Source: Bacillus sp. FJAT-28004 (GTDB lineage Bacteria > Bacillota > Bacilli > Paenibacillales > Paenibacillaceae). Taken from it: a stretch of 64,000 bases of DNA. The DNA lies in assembly GCF_001280845.1 (NCBI RefSeq), contig NZ_LGHP01000001.1, forward strand, positions 1,822,435 through 1,886,434, given 5' to 3'. Positions within the stretch are counted from its first letter, which is position 1. Every line of letters begins with the position of its first letter. The notes beneath the pieces are model-generated. The model ran no database searches. It saw only the letters and a list, made by a program, of their open reading frames with translations, and was not told the origin of the DNA. Of this stretch, positions 18,268 through 28,524 are shown piece after piece. The position numbers and the translations under genes are program-made.

Positions 18268-19809
18268 ATGTCTACAGGACAAAATAGACTTGGCTTTGTT
18301 GTTGCTGGGCTTTTGCTCGGCATACTGGTCGCATCAATTGACAATACAATCGTGTCGACCGCAATGGCAACGATAGTATCCGATCTTGGAGGACTGGACA
18401 AATATGTGTGGGTAACATCTGCATATTTGGTAACGGAAATGGCAGGTATGCCGATATTCGGGAAGCTGTCAGATATGTATGGAAGAAAACGGTTTTTCGT
18501 CTTAGGTATTTCTTTATTTTTAATCGGCTCTGTTCTTTGCGGTACGGCTGAATCGATTACGCAGCTGACCATTTACCGTGCTATTCAAGGTATCGGCGGC
18601 GGGGCGATGATGCCCATTGCATTTGCAATTGTTTTTGATATTTTTCCCGCTGAGAAGCGTGGCAAAATGGGTGGTTTGTTCGGAGCAGTATTTGGTACCT
18701 CAAGTTTATTTGGACCGCTTGCTGGTGCTTACTTAACGGAATATATTAACTGGCGCTGGATTTTTTACATCAATGTACCCATTGGTCTTGTAGCTCTTGC
18801 TTTTATCGTTATTTATTACAAAGAATCTCTTTCTCATTCCAAGCAAAAAATCGATTGGTGGGGAGCTACTACACTGGTGGGCTCTATCGTCTGTCTCATG
18901 TTTGCTCTCGAACTTGGAGGAACGGAATTCGCATGGGATTCGGCGCAAATTATTGGCTTATTTGCTGGCTTTGCGGTTTTACTTGGCATATTTCTTTTCG
19001 TGGAAACCAAAGCAGCTGAACCAATTATTTCGTTCAATATGTTTAAGCAACGGCTATTTGCTGCAAGTACGGGAGCGGGATTGTTTTATGGAGCGGCTTT
19101 TATTACGGCAGCTTTATATATCCCAATGTTTGTACAGGGTGTTTTTGGCGGAACAGCGGTTAGTGCAGGCTTGACTTTGCTTCCTATGACACTTGGTTCG
19201 GTTTTCGCGGCGCAGCTTGGTGGATTTTTAGTTAACAAAATGTCCTACCGCAGCGTCATGATGATTTCAGCTGTTATTTTTATTACAGGTATTTTCTTGT
19301 TATCTACCATTACGCCGGAAACGACACGGTTTATGTTGTCCGTGTATATGTTCTTAACGGGATTTGGCATCGGCTTCTCATTCTCTGTTCTCGGGATGTC
19401 CTCCATTCATGGATTCGACATGCGGCAAAGAGGAAGCGCCACATCTACTATGTCGTTCATTCGTTCACTCGGTATGACAGTTGGCATTACTGTATTCGGC
19501 ATTATCCAGCGCAACCACTTTACGAAGGGCATGACAGAAGCTTTTGCAGGTGGAGAAGGAGCAGCGCCGATGACGGAAAATGCTCGTGAGCTGTTATCAC
19601 CGGATAAACGTGCGGAGATTCCGCCGCCTGTCATGGAGAAAATCGTTGCAGCTTTGTCTGATTCGGTATCGGCAACCTTTGTCTGGTCCATAATTCCCGC
19701 AGGCTTGGCGTTAGTTTGCGTCCTCATGATGGGGAACACGGGTATGAAAGACATTATCGGTAAACGTGAAGGAAATACAACTAAAAGTGATGAGATTCGT
19801 GCTCATTAA
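18268..19809 (+). CDS. MFS multidrug-type exporter (DHA2, 14 TM)
   Basis: A 513-residue drug:proton antiporter of the EmrB/QacA branch. Motif A (GKLSDMYGRKRFFVLG) follows TM2, and motif C-like sequence GPLAGAYLTEYINWRWIF lies near TM5; about 14 hydrophobic segments fit the family and length. The acidic D-N-T-I-V start of TM1 (IDNTIVSTAM) is typical. It interrupts the usual recO to glyQ order and is flanked by its own intergenic regions, so it is probably a separate unit added to the locus. TTGGAGGG lies 8-10 bases before ATG 18268. Substrates cannot be predicted. Confidence 0.88.
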   Translation: MSTGQNRLGFVVAGLLLGILVASIDNTIVSTAMATIVSDLGGLDKYVWVTSAYLVTEMAGMPIFGKLSDMYGRKRFFVLGISLFLIGSVLCGTAESITQLTIYRAIQGIGGGAMMPIAFAIVFDIFPAEKRGKMGGLFGAVFGTSSLFGPLAGAYLTEYINWRWIFYINVPIGLVALAFIVIYYKESLSHSKQKIDWWGATTLVGSIVCLMFALELGGTEFAWDSAQIIGLFAGFAVLLGIFLFVETKAAEPIISFNMFKQRLFAASTGAGLFYGAAFITAALYIPMFVQGVFGGTAVSAGLTLLPMTLGSVFAAQLGGFLVNKMSYRSVMMISAVIFITGIFLLSTITPETTRFMLSVYMFLTGFGIGFSFSVLGMSSIHGFDMRQRGSATSTMSFIRSLGMTVGITVFGIIQRNHFTKGMTEAFAGGEGAAPMTENARELLSPDKRAEIPPPVMEKIVAALSDSVSATFVWSIIPAGLALVCVLMMGNTGMKDIIGKREGNTTKSDEIRAH

Positions 19810-19839
19810 TTGCTTTATTTTGGTGCTTAGAAACCAAGT

Positions 19840-19868
19840 TTGACAATTGGCATAAAGAAGCATAAAAT
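19840..19868 (+). promoter_or_regulatory. SigA promoter of the glyQS T-box transcript
   Basis: TTGACA at 19840-19845 and TAAAAT at 19863-19868 have 17-base spacing, about 20 bases upstream of the T-box leader. Confidence 0.7.
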
Positions 19869-19884
19869 AATGCAATATGAATAT

Positions 19885-20098
19885 CGGGCAATGATGGAGA
19901 AAGTAATCGTTTTAAGCGGACATGATTAGCGAGCTGGGGGAAGTGAAAGCCCAGACGGTCAAAACGATGAAAAGGCACTCCGGAGTCGTATGAAAGCAAA
20001 GAGGGTTTGCTCGTAAGGAGCTGACCAAGTAGGGTGGAACCGCGGGATTACAACTCTCGTCCCTACGTCTGGGAGCAGGCGTAGTGACGGGAGTTTTT
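19885..20098 (+). promoter_or_regulatory. Glycine-specific T-box riboswitch
   Basis: The leader contains the T-box sequence AGGGTGGAACCGCGGG at 20031-20046, whose UGGA pairs with the tRNA acceptor end, and an AGTAA-containing stem I region upstream. A GGC glycine specifier is at 19974-19976 in a bulge-like context. A long terminator helix (CTCTCGTCCCTACG against CGTAGTGACGGGAG, 20053-20094) followed by TTTTTT is the mutually exclusive terminator. Uncharged tRNA-Gly should promote readthrough into glyQS. Confidence 0.9.
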
Positions 20099-20167
20099 TG
20101 CGTATAAACGCCTTTGCCTGCTTCGCATTAACAAGTAGAAAACAGAGGAAGAAGGAGAGGGTCAGTG

Positions 20168-21055
20168 ATGAATTTTCAAAAAATGATTTTGACGCTGCAG
20201 CAATTCTGGGCTGAACAAAATTGTATTCTCGTACAGCCTTATGACGTTGAGAAGGGTGCAGGAACGATGAACCCAATGACGTTCTTACGTTCGATTGGTC
20301 CAGAGCCTTGGAATGTTGCTTATGTGGAGCCATCAAGGCGTCCAGCGGACGGTCGCTACGGTGAAAACCCGAACCGTCTTTATCAGCATCATCAATTCCA
20401 AGTTATTCTGAAGCCGTCGCCTGACAATATTCAGGAGCTTTATTTGGAAAGCTTGAAACAGCTAGGTATTGATGCCAAAGATCATGATATTCGTTTTGTT
20501 GAGGATAATTGGGAAGCACCGACGCTTGGCGCTTGGGGTTTAGGTTGGGAAGTTTGGCTGGACGGCATGGAAATTACGCAATTCACTTATTTCCAACAGG
20601 TTGGCGGAATTGATGCTAATCCTGTTGCAGTAGAAATCACATACGGTATGGAGCGTTTGGCTTCCTATATTCAACAAAAAGAGAATGTTTTCGATTTGGA
20701 ATGGGTTGAAGGGGTAACTTACGGAGACGTCTTCAAACAACCAGAGTACGAGCATTCCAAATATACATTCGAGACTTCGGATACGGATATGTTGTTCTCC
20801 TTGTTTAACATGTACGAGCAAGAAGCTCAAAAAACGATGGGACATCATCTTGTATTTCCCGCTTATGATTATGTATTGAAATGCTCGCACACCTTTAACC
20901 AGCTCGACGCGCGCGGCGCAATCAGCGTAACCGAAAGAACGGGCTATATTACACGGGTAAGAAACTTAGCGCGTGCTTGCGCATCGACTTACTACGAGGA
21001 AAGAGAACGTCTTGGATTCCCGTTGCTGAAGAAAGGAGTGGAGCAGCATGACTAG
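20168..21055 (+). CDS. glyQ: Glycyl-tRNA synthetase alpha subunit
   Basis: A 295-residue catalytic subunit of the bacterial tetrameric (alpha2beta2) glycyl-tRNA synthetase, charging tRNA-Gly. Nearly invariant blocks are visible: [39 protein letters not shown] and [20 protein letters not shown] use ATG 20168; a GTG directly before it (20165) is possible, and both share AAGGAG at 20152-20157. It is controlled by the T-box upstream and overlaps glyS by 8 bases. Confidence 0.97.
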   Translation: MNFQKMILTLQQFWAEQNCILVQPYDVEKGAGTMNPMTFLRSIGPEPWNVAYVEPSRRPADGRYGENPNRLYQHHQFQVILKPSPDNIQELYLESLKQLGIDAKDHDIRFVEDNWEAPTLGAWGLGWEVWLDGMEITQFTYFQQVGGIDANPVAVEITYGMERLASYIQQKENVFDLEWVEGVTYGDVFKQPEYEHSKYTFETSDTDMLFSLFNMYEQEAQKTMGHHLVFPAYDYVLKCSHTFNQLDARGAISVTERTGYITRVRNLARACASTYYEERERLGFPLLKKGVEQHD

Positions 21056-23129
21056 AGATTTGTTGCTTGAAATCGGACTTGAGGAAGTGCCTGCTAGGTT
21101 CGTGCGCGGCGCGATGAACCAGTTGAAGGATAAAACGGTGAAGTGGCTTTCAGACTCGAGAATCGAGCACGGAGCGGTAAATGTTTATGCTACACCGCGT
21201 CGTATAGCCGTTCTTATCAAAGACGTAGCTGAGAAGCAGACCGATATGAATGAAGAAGCCAAAGGGCCTTCTCGTAAAATTGCACAAGATGATCAAGGTA
21301 ACTGGAGTAAGGCAGCTCTAGGGTTTGCAAGAAGCCAAGGCGTAGAACCTGAGCAATTGTATTTCCAAGAGCTAGCTGGCGTAGAGTACGTATATGCGAC
21401 CAAAAGCAGCATTGGTACAGATACCGCTGTGGTACTGCCGGACGGCTTGCTAACATTGATTACCTCGATGTCTTTCCCGAAAAATATGCGTTGGGGAAAT
21501 CATGAGCTAAAGTTTGTAAGACCTATCCGGTGGCTCGTGGCGTTGTTCGGTCAAGAGGTTATTCCGTTTGAGATTACAGGAGTACAAACAGGAAATATTA
21601 CGCGCGGACATCGTTTCCTTGGAAATGATACTACCGTGCAAGAGCCGGCTCAATACGTTGAGCGTCTGCGCGAGCAGCATGTTCTTGTAGATGTTAGTGA
21701 ACGTGAGGAGCTGATTGTAGCTCAGATAGATCGTCTAGCCAAAGAAAAAGGCTGGGAAATTGCAATCAAAGAAGATTTGCTCGAAGAAGTTGTATTTCTA
21801 GTTGAATATCCAAACGTATTGTTTGGCGGTTTCGATCCAGCATTTCTACACATTCCGCAAGAGGTTCTTATTACTTCGATGCGTGAGCATCAGCGGTATT
21901 TCCCGGTCTTCAACAGCGAAGGCGAGCTGCTTCCTTTCTTCGTCACCGTTCGCAACGGAGATCTTAAATCGATTGAGCTTGTGGCCAAAGGAAATGAGAA
22001 GGTGCTGCGCGCTAGACTTTCGGATGCCAAGTTTTTTTATGAAGAAGATCATAAGCTGACGATTGAGCATGCTCTATCGAAGCTTGAGAATATCGTATAC
22101 CACGAAGAATTAGGTACTGTAGCTGACAAAGTAAGACGAATTCGTGCGACAGCTGACCTTCTGAGCAAGCATCTGCTCATCGATGAGCAAACGTCCAGCG
22201 ACATCAGCCGCTCTGCCGATATTTGTAAATTCGATCTCGTATCGCAAATGGTTTATGAATTTCCGGAGCTTCAAGGCATTATGGGGGAAGATTATGCTGT
22301 TAAAGCAGGAGAGCGCGGCTCAGTGGCGAAAGCCATTAATGAGCATTATCAGCCTCGATTTGCCGGCGATTTGGCACCTTCGGAATTAACGGGAGCTATT
22401 GTAAGCTTAGCCGACAAAATCGATACGATCGTAGGATGTTTCTCAATTGGCATTATCCCAACGGGTTCGCAGGATCCTTATGCGCTGCGTAGACAGGCAG
22501 CAGGTATCGTTCAAATTATTTTGGCGCACGGCTTGAAACTTCAGTTACATGATTTGTACGATGCAGCACTATCCGTTCATGAGAACCGCGGCCTTAAACG
22601 TAACGCTTCTGATATCCGCAAGGATTTATCTGATTTCTTTGCGCTCCGGGTTAAGAACGTATTGTCCGAGCAAGGCGTTCGTTATGATGTTGTAGATGCA
22701 GTTATGGCCTCAGGCTTTGCAGATTTGAAATCAACGATCGAGCGTGCAAGCGTCGTTCAAGCTTTAGCTGGTAGCAATGATCGCACAGAATTCAAGCTAA
22801 CGGTGGAGCAGTTTAACCGTGTTAGCAACTTGGGCTCTAAAGCAACAGATGCTGCGGTTGATCCAGCTTTGTTCGCAGAGCAAGTCGAAACAGAGCTTTA
22901 CGAAAAATGGCAGCAGCAGCGTCCGATCTTTAAAGCTGCGATTGATGAAGGTAATATTTCAAAAGCTGTTCAATCCTTATCTTCATTGAAACCATTTATT
23001 CATAGTTATTTTGAGAAGGTTATGGTCATGGCACCTGATGAGGCCGTTCGTGCGAATCGATTGTCAACGCTTGCCGGTATCGCTGAAGATATTGCGATTA
23101 TCGCTGATTTCTCGAAGCTCGTTTGGTAA
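21048..23129 (+). CDS. glyS: Glycyl-tRNA synthetase beta subunit
   Basis: A 693-residue beta subunit providing tRNA binding and, with an HD-like domain, structural support. It starts with [19 protein letters not shown] and contains [23 protein letters not shown] and the [15 protein letters not shown] block, all characteristic of GlyS; the C-terminal third contains the DALR-type anticodon-binding domain. AAAGGAGTGGAGCAGC precedes the ATG inside glyQ, so translation is coupled. Confidence 0.97.
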   Translation: MTRDLLLEIGLEEVPARFVRGAMNQLKDKTVKWLSDSRIEHGAVNVYATPRRIAVLIKDVAEKQTDMNEEAKGPSRKIAQDDQGNWSKAALGFARSQGVEPEQLYFQELAGVEYVYATKSSIGTDTAVVLPDGLLTLITSMSFPKNMRWGNHELKFVRPIRWLVALFGQEVIPFEITGVQTGNITRGHRFLGNDTTVQEPAQYVERLREQHVLVDVSEREELIVAQIDRLAKEKGWEIAIKEDLLEEVVFLVEYPNVLFGGFDPAFLHIPQEVLITSMREHQRYFPVFNSEGELLPFFVTVRNGDLKSIELVAKGNEKVLRARLSDAKFFYEEDHKLTIEHALSKLENIVYHEELGTVADKVRRIRATADLLSKHLLIDEQTSSDISRSADICKFDLVSQMVYEFPELQGIMGEDYAVKAGERGSVAKAINEHYQPRFAGDLAPSELTGAIVSLADKIDTIVGCFSIGIIPTGSQDPYALRRQAAGIVQIILAHGLKLQLHDLYDAALSVHENRGLKRNASDIRKDLSDFFALRVKNVLSEQGVRYDVVDAVMASGFADLKSTIERASVVQALAGSNDRTEFKLTVEQFNRVSNLGSKATDAAVDPALFAEQVETELYEKWQQQRPIFKAAIDEGNISKAVQSLSSLKPFIHSYFEKVMVMAPDEAVRANRLSTLAGIAEDIAIIADFSKLVW

Positions 23130-23156
23130 TTGAGTCCGTAAGGAGGATGATAGATC

Positions 23157-23972
23157 ATGTCTCGTTCTAATCCCGAAGTAATCGTATATGTCGTCTCCGA
23201 TGCAGCTGGTGATACAGGGGAGCTTGTTGTACGCGCGGCAATCGCGCAATTTCATCCACTTCATACCGATATCCGCAGAGCCCCTTTTGTAACGGAAGAG
23301 GCAGGTCTATTGCGGATTATTGAGCAGGCCCAGCAAGCTGATGCAATCGTGATCTATACACTGGTTATTCCGCATCTTCGCGACAGCATGAAAAAGTTTG
23401 CGGAAGCTTATAGTGTTGATGCTATTGATCTTTTGGGATCTTTTATTGAAACGCTGGAGAAGCGGACTGGACGTAAATCCCGTCAGGAACCTGGTCTTAA
23501 TCATGTGCTTGATGCCAATTATTTCAAGAAGGTTGATGCGGTCGAGTTTGCGGTAAAATATGATGACGCGAGAGATACATCTGGTGTACTGAAAGCTGAT
23601 ATTGTACTCGTGGGCGTATCACGAACGTCGAAAACGCCTTTATCGATGTACCTCGCGCATCAAAAGTTTAAAGTTGCGAATGTGCCGTTAGTCCCGGAGC
23701 TGAAACCGCCGGACGAATTGTTTAAGCTGCCAAAGCGCAAAGTAATTGGGCTTACAATAGGTGTTCCATACTTGAATACGATACGGAAAGAACGTCTTAA
23801 AGCACTCGGCTTACCAAATAATGCATCTTATGCGACTCCTGATCGTATAGAAAAGGAACTGCTTTATGCCGATACTATTATGAAGCAGCTAGGCTGTGTA
23901 GTTATTGATGTCTCACATCGAGCCGTTGAAGAGACAGCAAGCTTAATTATGGAATATGTACGATTGCCATAA
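23157..23972 (+). CDS. yqfL: PDRP-type regulator (pyruvate, phosphate dikinase or PEP synthase regulatory protein)
   Basis: A 271-residue DUF299 protein, a bifunctional kinase/phosphorylase that inactivates PPDK or PEP synthase with ADP and reactivates it with phosphate. The P-loop-like GVSRTSKT is at residues 153-160, and the N-terminus (YVVSDAAGDTGELVVRAA) and the TIGVPYLNTIRKERL region are typical. No target enzyme gene lies in the window. In B. subtilis ccpN (yqzB) sits between glyS and yqfL; here the two are only 27 bases apart and ccpN is absent. AGGAGGATG precedes the ATG. Confidence 0.93.
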   Translation: MSRSNPEVIVYVVSDAAGDTGELVVRAAIAQFHPLHTDIRRAPFVTEEAGLLRIIEQAQQADAIVIYTLVIPHLRDSMKKFAEAYSVDAIDLLGSFIETLEKRTGRKSRQEPGLNHVLDANYFKKVDAVEFAVKYDDARDTSGVLKADIVLVGVSRTSKTPLSMYLAHQKFKVANVPLVPELKPPDELFKLPKRKVIGLTIGVPYLNTIRKERLKALGLPNNASYATPDRIEKELLYADTIMKQLGCVVIDVSHRAVEETASLIMEYVRLP

Positions 23973-24052
23973 TGTCAAGCGGAAGGATTTTTTAGAGTTA
24001 TGCCGTATATAATAGTATAGGATAAGAATTTGAAATCGAGCGGTGATTTTCT

Positions 24053-24523
24053 ATTCGACAAGAAAAACCTACCATTGTGGTCGACGCGGATGCATGTCCG
24101 GTAAAAACGGAAATAGGCGAAACGGCAAGACTCTTTTCTGTTGGTGTGCTTATGGTTGCATCTCATGACCATCGGCTGGAGCCGCAGCCAGGCGTAGAAA
24201 TTGTACAGGTCGATCGAAGCAATCAATCCGTCGATCTTTACATTGTGAACCATATTGCGCGTGGGGATATTGTCGTAACACAAGATTTTGGACTGGCATG
24301 CATAGCGATCGGCAAAGGCGCTGTCGTATTGTCTCCTCGCGGAGAGCAATACACCGATGAGAACATTGATTATTTGATGGAACGTAGACATGAGCTTGCA
24401 AAACGTCGTCGAACTGGAGGCAAAACAAGAGGTCCGAAAGCGATGAACAACGACGATCGTGCCCGGTTTCAACAAAAGTTGACAAAAGTTTTACGAAATG
24501 AGCAGGAGAACCATGACGTATAG
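24053..24523 (+). CDS. yqxD: DUF188 (YaiI/YqxD) protein, probable ATT start
   Basis: A DUF188 protein of about 156 residues with a PIN-like fold; the hallmark VDADACPVK lies near the N-terminus, followed by VDLYIVNHIARGDIVVTQD and SPRGEQYTDENI. Function unproven, possibly a nuclease. The first canonical start (GTG 24077) would begin inside the first beta strand and has no ribosome binding site. The frame is open upstream only to a TGA at 24044; ATT at 24053 has GGTGAT at 24042-24047 with 5-base spacing, so I propose ATT initiation, giving IRQEKPTIVVDADACP. ATT at 24074 is another option. The gene precedes dnaG, as in Bacillus. Confidence 0.8.
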   Translation: MRQEKPTIVVDADACPVKTEIGETARLFSVGVLMVASHDHRLEPQPGVEIVQVDRSNQSVDLYIVNHIARGDIVVTQDFGLACIAIGKGAVVLSPRGEQYTDENIDYLMERRHELAKRRRTGGKTRGPKAMNNDDRARFQQKLTKVLRNEQENHDV

Positions 24524-24564
24524 CGAATATTATTTACGTGTTACTAGGATGAAGGTGATGAACG

Positions 24565-26418
24565 ATGACATACGGTAATAAAATACCGGAAGAGGTCATT
24601 GATGCGGTTCGAAAGCATTATGACATCGTAGAGACGGTCGGGAAATATGTTCATCTCACGAAGCACGGCAAATATATGAAGGGGTTATGTCCGTTCCATT
24701 CGGAGAAGACTCCCTCTTTTACAGTAACGCCGGAGCTCCAAATTTACCATTGCTACGGCTGTGGCAAGGGCGGCAACGTTATACGTTTTTTTGAGGAGAT
24801 GGAAGGATATTCGTTTCCTGAAGCCGTTCGAGTGCTGGCGCTGGATGCGGGAATGCCTGTAACCTGGGCTTCTCCTGATGGAGTGAAATCCACGCCGCAT
24901 GACGCAGACCGAGCTAAGATCATTGAAGCGCATGAGCTGACGATTAAGTTGTATCATCATGTGCTGAATAACACAAAGCAAGGACAGACTGCAAAACAAT
25001 ATTTGCGGGATCGTGGACTCAGCGATAAGCTGATTGATCATTTTATGATTGGTTACGCCCCTGAGGAATGGGACTTGCTAGCTCGGTTTTTAACGAATCG
25101 TGGATTTGATCTGGCGTTAATGGAAAAAGGCGGATTGCTTTCGGCTAAATCTGACGGGAGTGGATATGTGGATCGGTTTCGTAATCGCATTATGTTTCCA
25201 ATTTGGGATCGAGACGGCAAAGCTACCGCGTTTGCGGGTCGCATTATAGGCGAAGGACAGCCGAAATACTTGAATACCTCGGAAACGATGCTGTTTACGA
25301 AAAGCAGAACACTTTACAATCTGCACTATGCGCGGCCATCTATTCGTAAGAGTAAGCAAGTTGTATTGTTTGAAGGTTACATGGACGTCATTAAATCATG
25401 GAGCGCTGGCGTGAAAAATGGAATTGCGACGATGGGTACGGCATTAACTGAGGAACATTGCGCTATTTTAAAACGACAAGCCGAAGAAGTCATCGTTTGT
25501 TATGACGGTGATGACGCAGGACAAGCAGCAGCATTCAAATCAATTCCGATGCTTGAGAGCGCAGGCCTCAAAGTATCGGTGGCGATGCTTCCGAAAGGTA
25601 AGGATCCCGATGATTATATAAGCGAATACGGTCCGGAAGCCTTCTTGCGAGAGACGATGGATCAGCCGGTATCGGTAACAAAATTTAAGCTTATATATTC
25701 AAGGAAAAACCATATACTGCTAAAAGAAGAAGGTAGAAAGAACTATCTGCTTGAGGCGGTACAAATTGTTGCAGAGCTTGATTCGTCAACAGAACGCGAG
25801 GTCTACCTGAAGGAAATTTCACGAGAGTTCGAAATCTCCCTGGATGCTTTGAAACAGGACTGTCATCAAATTAGACAGGAGCTGCAAAAAAAGAAACCGC
25901 AAGGGGATAATAACGACAATTCGTGGAATAATGGTAGGAATGAAAAGCCCCGAAAGTCTGGACCGCCTACTCTTATGCCTGCTTACACACATGCAGAACG
26001 AAGGTTGCTGCACGTTATGATGCGGGATCGAGATGTAGCACAAACGGTTCATGATCGACTCGGTGATGCGTTTAATGTAGAGGATCACGCAGCTCTTGCT
26101 GCTTATTTATACGCTTATTTTGCTCAAGGCTATGATCCGGATGTAAGCCGCTTTATTGCAACGCTGCATGATGACCGATTAGAACGTACAGCAGCATCGA
26201 TTTTGATGATGGACGGTGATTTTCCGTTCGATGATACGACGATGGACGCATATATCCATGACATTATTAAAGTTCCGCAGTATCGTGATATTGAACGCAA
26301 GAAAGAAGAGATGGTGCGTGCTGAGCGTACCGGAGATTTTTTGGCAGCAGCACAAATAGCAAGTGAGATTATAACCCTAGAGAGACAACTCAAAGGACGA
26401 CAGGAAGATCGTTTCTAG
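24565..26418 (+). CDS. dnaG: DNA primase
   Basis: A 617-residue bacterial primase that makes RNA primers at the replication fork. The N-terminal CHC2 zinc domain has C42, H45, C63 and C66 (LCPFH, YHCYGCGKGG). The TOPRIM core shows FEGYMDVIKSW and the CYDGDDAGQAA metal-binding acidic box. The C-terminal helicase-binding domain (about 470-617) is divergent, as usual, after a hydrophilic linker rich in N, K and Q. AAGGTGATG lies upstream of ATG 24565, and rpoD follows after 18 bases, the conserved macromolecular synthesis pair. Confidence 0.97.
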   Translation: MTYGNKIPEEVIDAVRKHYDIVETVGKYVHLTKHGKYMKGLCPFHSEKTPSFTVTPELQIYHCYGCGKGGNVIRFFEEMEGYSFPEAVRVLALDAGMPVTWASPDGVKSTPHDADRAKIIEAHELTIKLYHHVLNNTKQGQTAKQYLRDRGLSDKLIDHFMIGYAPEEWDLLARFLTNRGFDLALMEKGGLLSAKSDGSGYVDRFRNRIMFPIWDRDGKATAFAGRIIGEGQPKYLNTSETMLFTKSRTLYNLHYARPSIRKSKQVVLFEGYMDVIKSWSAGVKNGIATMGTALTEEHCAILKRQAEEVIVCYDGDDAGQAAAFKSIPMLESAGLKVSVAMLPKGKDPDDYISEYGPEAFLRETMDQPVSVTKFKLIYSRKNHILLKEEGRKNYLLEAVQIVAELDSSTEREVYLKEISREFEISLDALKQDCHQIRQELQKKKPQGDNNDNSWNNGRNEKPRKSGPPTLMPAYTHAERRLLHVMMRDRDVAQTVHDRLGDAFNVEDHAALAAYLYAYFAQGYDPDVSRFIATLHDDRLERTAASILMMDGDFPFDDTTMDAYIHDIIKVPQYRDIERKKEEMVRAERTGDFLAAAQIASEIITLERQLKGRQEDRF

Positions 26419-26436
26419 GGGGGAGGGAGTCGGAAT

Positions 26437-27567
26437 ATGGCGAATGATCAACATACTGAACTAGATACCGAACAAAAATTGGATCATGTGAAGGATCAAC
26501 TGATTGAACAAGGCAAGAAGAGGTCATCTTTGACGTATAAAGAAATTATGGATAAGTTGGCTCCGTTCGATCAAGACCCTGAACAAATTGATGAGTTTTT
26601 CGAACAGCTCGATGATTTTGGGATTGAGGTACTGAACGAAAACGATGAAGAAAATCCACTCGCAGCTCAAGGGGAAGAGCAAGAGCGCGAACAGGACGAC
26701 TTTAACTTTGATGATGATCTTGCTTTGCCGCCGGGTATAAAAATTAATGACCCGGTACGTATGTATTTAAAAGAAATAGGCCGGGTTCCGCTTCTTTCTG
26801 CAGATGATGAGGTTGAGCTTGCACAGCGTATCGAGAATGGTGATGAGGAAGCAAAACGTAGACTTGCGGAAGCGAACCTGCGCCTTGTTGTTAGTATTGC
26901 AAAACGTTATGTAGGCAGAGGCATGTTGTTCCTTGATTTGATTCAAGAGGGCAATATGGGACTTATTAAAGCGGTTGAGAAGTTTGACCATCAGAAGGGC
27001 TTTAAGTTCAGTACTTATGCGACTTGGTGGATTCGTCAAGCGATTACTCGCGCAATTGCTGACCAAGCACGTACCATTCGTATTCCGGTTCATATGGTGG
27101 AAACGATTAACAAGCTGATTCGGGTATCTCGTCAATTGCTCCAAGAACTTGGACGCGAACCGACACCGGAGGAAATTGCTGCGGAGATGGAGCTTAGCAC
27201 GGAGAAGGTTCGCGAGATCATGAAAATTGCTCAAGAACCAGTTTCTCTCGAAACTCCAATCGGGGAAGAAGATGATTCTCACCTCGGAGATTTCATTGAG
27301 GACCAAGAAGCGCTTGCCCCAGCTGATGCTGCTGCATACGAACTGCTTAAGGAACAACTGGAAGACGTGCTCGATACTTTGACTGAAAGAGAAGAAAATG
27401 TACTTCGTCTTCGCTTCGGACTTGATGATGGACGCACGAGAACGCTTGAGGAAGTCGGCAAAGTATTTGGTGTTACGCGTGAGCGTATTCGTCAAATCGA
27501 AGCTAAAGCACTACGCAAACTGCGTCATCCAAGCCGCAGCAAACGTTTGAAGGATTTCCTCGAATAA
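26437..27567 (+). CDS. rpoD: Primary sigma factor SigA (RpoD)
   Basis: A 376-residue group 1 sigma factor. Region 1.1 (residues about 10-65) includes [18 protein letters not shown]; an acidic linker follows; region 1.2 begins [16 protein letters not shown]; region 2 has [37 protein letters not shown] and [18 protein letters not shown] for -10 recognition; region 4 ends with [20 protein letters not shown] for -35 recognition. The length matches Bacillus SigA. GGGGGGAGGGAG provides the ribosome binding site after dnaG. Confidence 0.98.
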   Translation: MANDQHTELDTEQKLDHVKDQLIEQGKKRSSLTYKEIMDKLAPFDQDPEQIDEFFEQLDDFGIEVLNENDEENPLAAQGEEQEREQDDFNFDDDLALPPGIKINDPVRMYLKEIGRVPLLSADDEVELAQRIENGDEEAKRRLAEANLRLVVSIAKRYVGRGMLFLDLIQEGNMGLIKAVEKFDHQKGFKFSTYATWWIRQAITRAIADQARTIRIPVHMVETINKLIRVSRQLLQELGREPTPEEIAAEMELSTEKVREIMKIAQEPVSLETPIGEEDDSHLGDFIEDQEALAPADAAAYELLKEQLEDVLDTLTEREENVLRLRFGLDDGRTRTLEEVGKVFGVTRERIRQIEAKALRKLRHPSRSKRLKDFLE

Positions 27568-27587
27568 AAACTTGATGATTAGCATAT

Positions 27588-27620
27588 AGACCTTTCTGCT
27601 CGTGCAGCGAGGTCTTTTTT
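27588..27620 (+). terminator. Terminator after rpoD
   Basis: AGACCT at 27588-27593 pairs with AGGTCT at 27610-27615, with an inner CTGC/GCAG helix, followed by a T-tract to 27620. It ends the dnaG-rpoD transcript. Confidence 0.8.
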
Positions 27621-27687
27621 CTAAAGTGGAAACCTCATACATAAGGACTTGTACAGCAGGTCGACACCGAAAGGATAACGGGATTTT

Positions 27688-28524
27688 ATGAATCAGGATC
27701 GTCGGCAAATTATCGTGAAAGAAATTGATCATTGGCGGCGAAGCAAGCTGTTGCCTGATCAATATTGTGACTTTCTGCTGAATTTGTATGCTGATCAAGA
27801 TACGATCCAAACAGCCAAAGAACAGCATCATACAGTAGGAAAAGCAATCGCCGCAGTACAACGGGCAACAGGCATGCAATGGCTTCTTACTTTTGGAACT
27901 TTTACCTTAATTTCCTTTGTTGTGCTTTATTTTAACGAATTTCATCTGTTATTGCAAATGGCTGTTGTGGTCGGCGCGGTGGCTGTTTTTTTGCGTACGG
28001 GGCAACGCCTTCGGAGTCGTAATGAGTCAGCTGGTTTAGCAATAACAAGTACTGGAATGCTCCTCCTGCTGGGCGGGGGATTGTATATGCTGAATGTACA
28101 TGGTATCGATCAATGGGGCTGGAAAACGGGTTTACTTGCCTTTTGTTCGCTCTTTTGGGTTATTTACGGAATAAAGGCTCGCATTCCTGCACTGCATTTA
28201 TGTGGCTGGCTGGCAGCTATTCTTGTTTATGCATGGCTGCTGTCACAATTTATGTTGGATTCTAAATGGTATGAGGTGCAGCTATACTGGCTGCCTATCG
28301 CTTGCTTGTTTGGCTGGAGCAGTTGGTTTGTACATCGCTGGTCAAAGCCGGTATCTGCAGTTCTTTTTGCAACTTGCGCACTCGTGTGGTTTATGCCCGA
28401 GCTATACTCGGTCATGTTTGTAGATGACGCGATTTTGTTGCAACTGCAGCTCATTGTCAAAATAGCAATTGGTGGCATAATATTATTTTCAATGCGAAAA
28501 CAATGGATGGTGTGGGTTGTATAA
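27688..28524 (+). CDS. Multi-pass membrane protein, DUF2157-like
   Basis: A 278-residue protein with a soluble N-terminal helical segment of about 65 residues (IDHWRRSKLLPDQYCDFLLN) and about eight closely spaced hydrophobic segments after it. The N-terminal W and short helical lead followed by repeated TM pairs resembles DUF2157 membrane proteins; I cannot assign a substrate or reaction. It overlaps trmK by one base (TAATG), so the two are coupled. In B. subtilis a cytochrome gene (cccA) lies between sigA and trmK; here this gene occupies that place. Confidence 0.7.
   Translation: MNQDRRQIIVKEIDHWRRSKLLPDQYCDFLLNLYADQDTIQTAKEQHHTVGKAIAAVQRATGMQWLLTFGTFTLISFVVLYFNEFHLLLQMAVVVGAVAVFLRTGQRLRSRNESAGLAITSTGMLLLLGGGLYMLNVHGIDQWGWKTGLLAFCSLFWVIYGIKARIPALHLCGWLAAILVYAWLLSQFMLDSKWYEVQLYWLPIACLFGWSSWFVHRWSKPVSAVLFATCALVWFMPELYSVMFVDDAILLQLQLIVKIAIGGIILFSMRKQWMVWVV

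Noticed and set aside
26767..27495. Open frame on the minus strand (242 codons) inside rpoD
   Set aside because: The sequence is a shadow of the highly conserved sigma factor gene; no ribosome binding site and no family-like motif.
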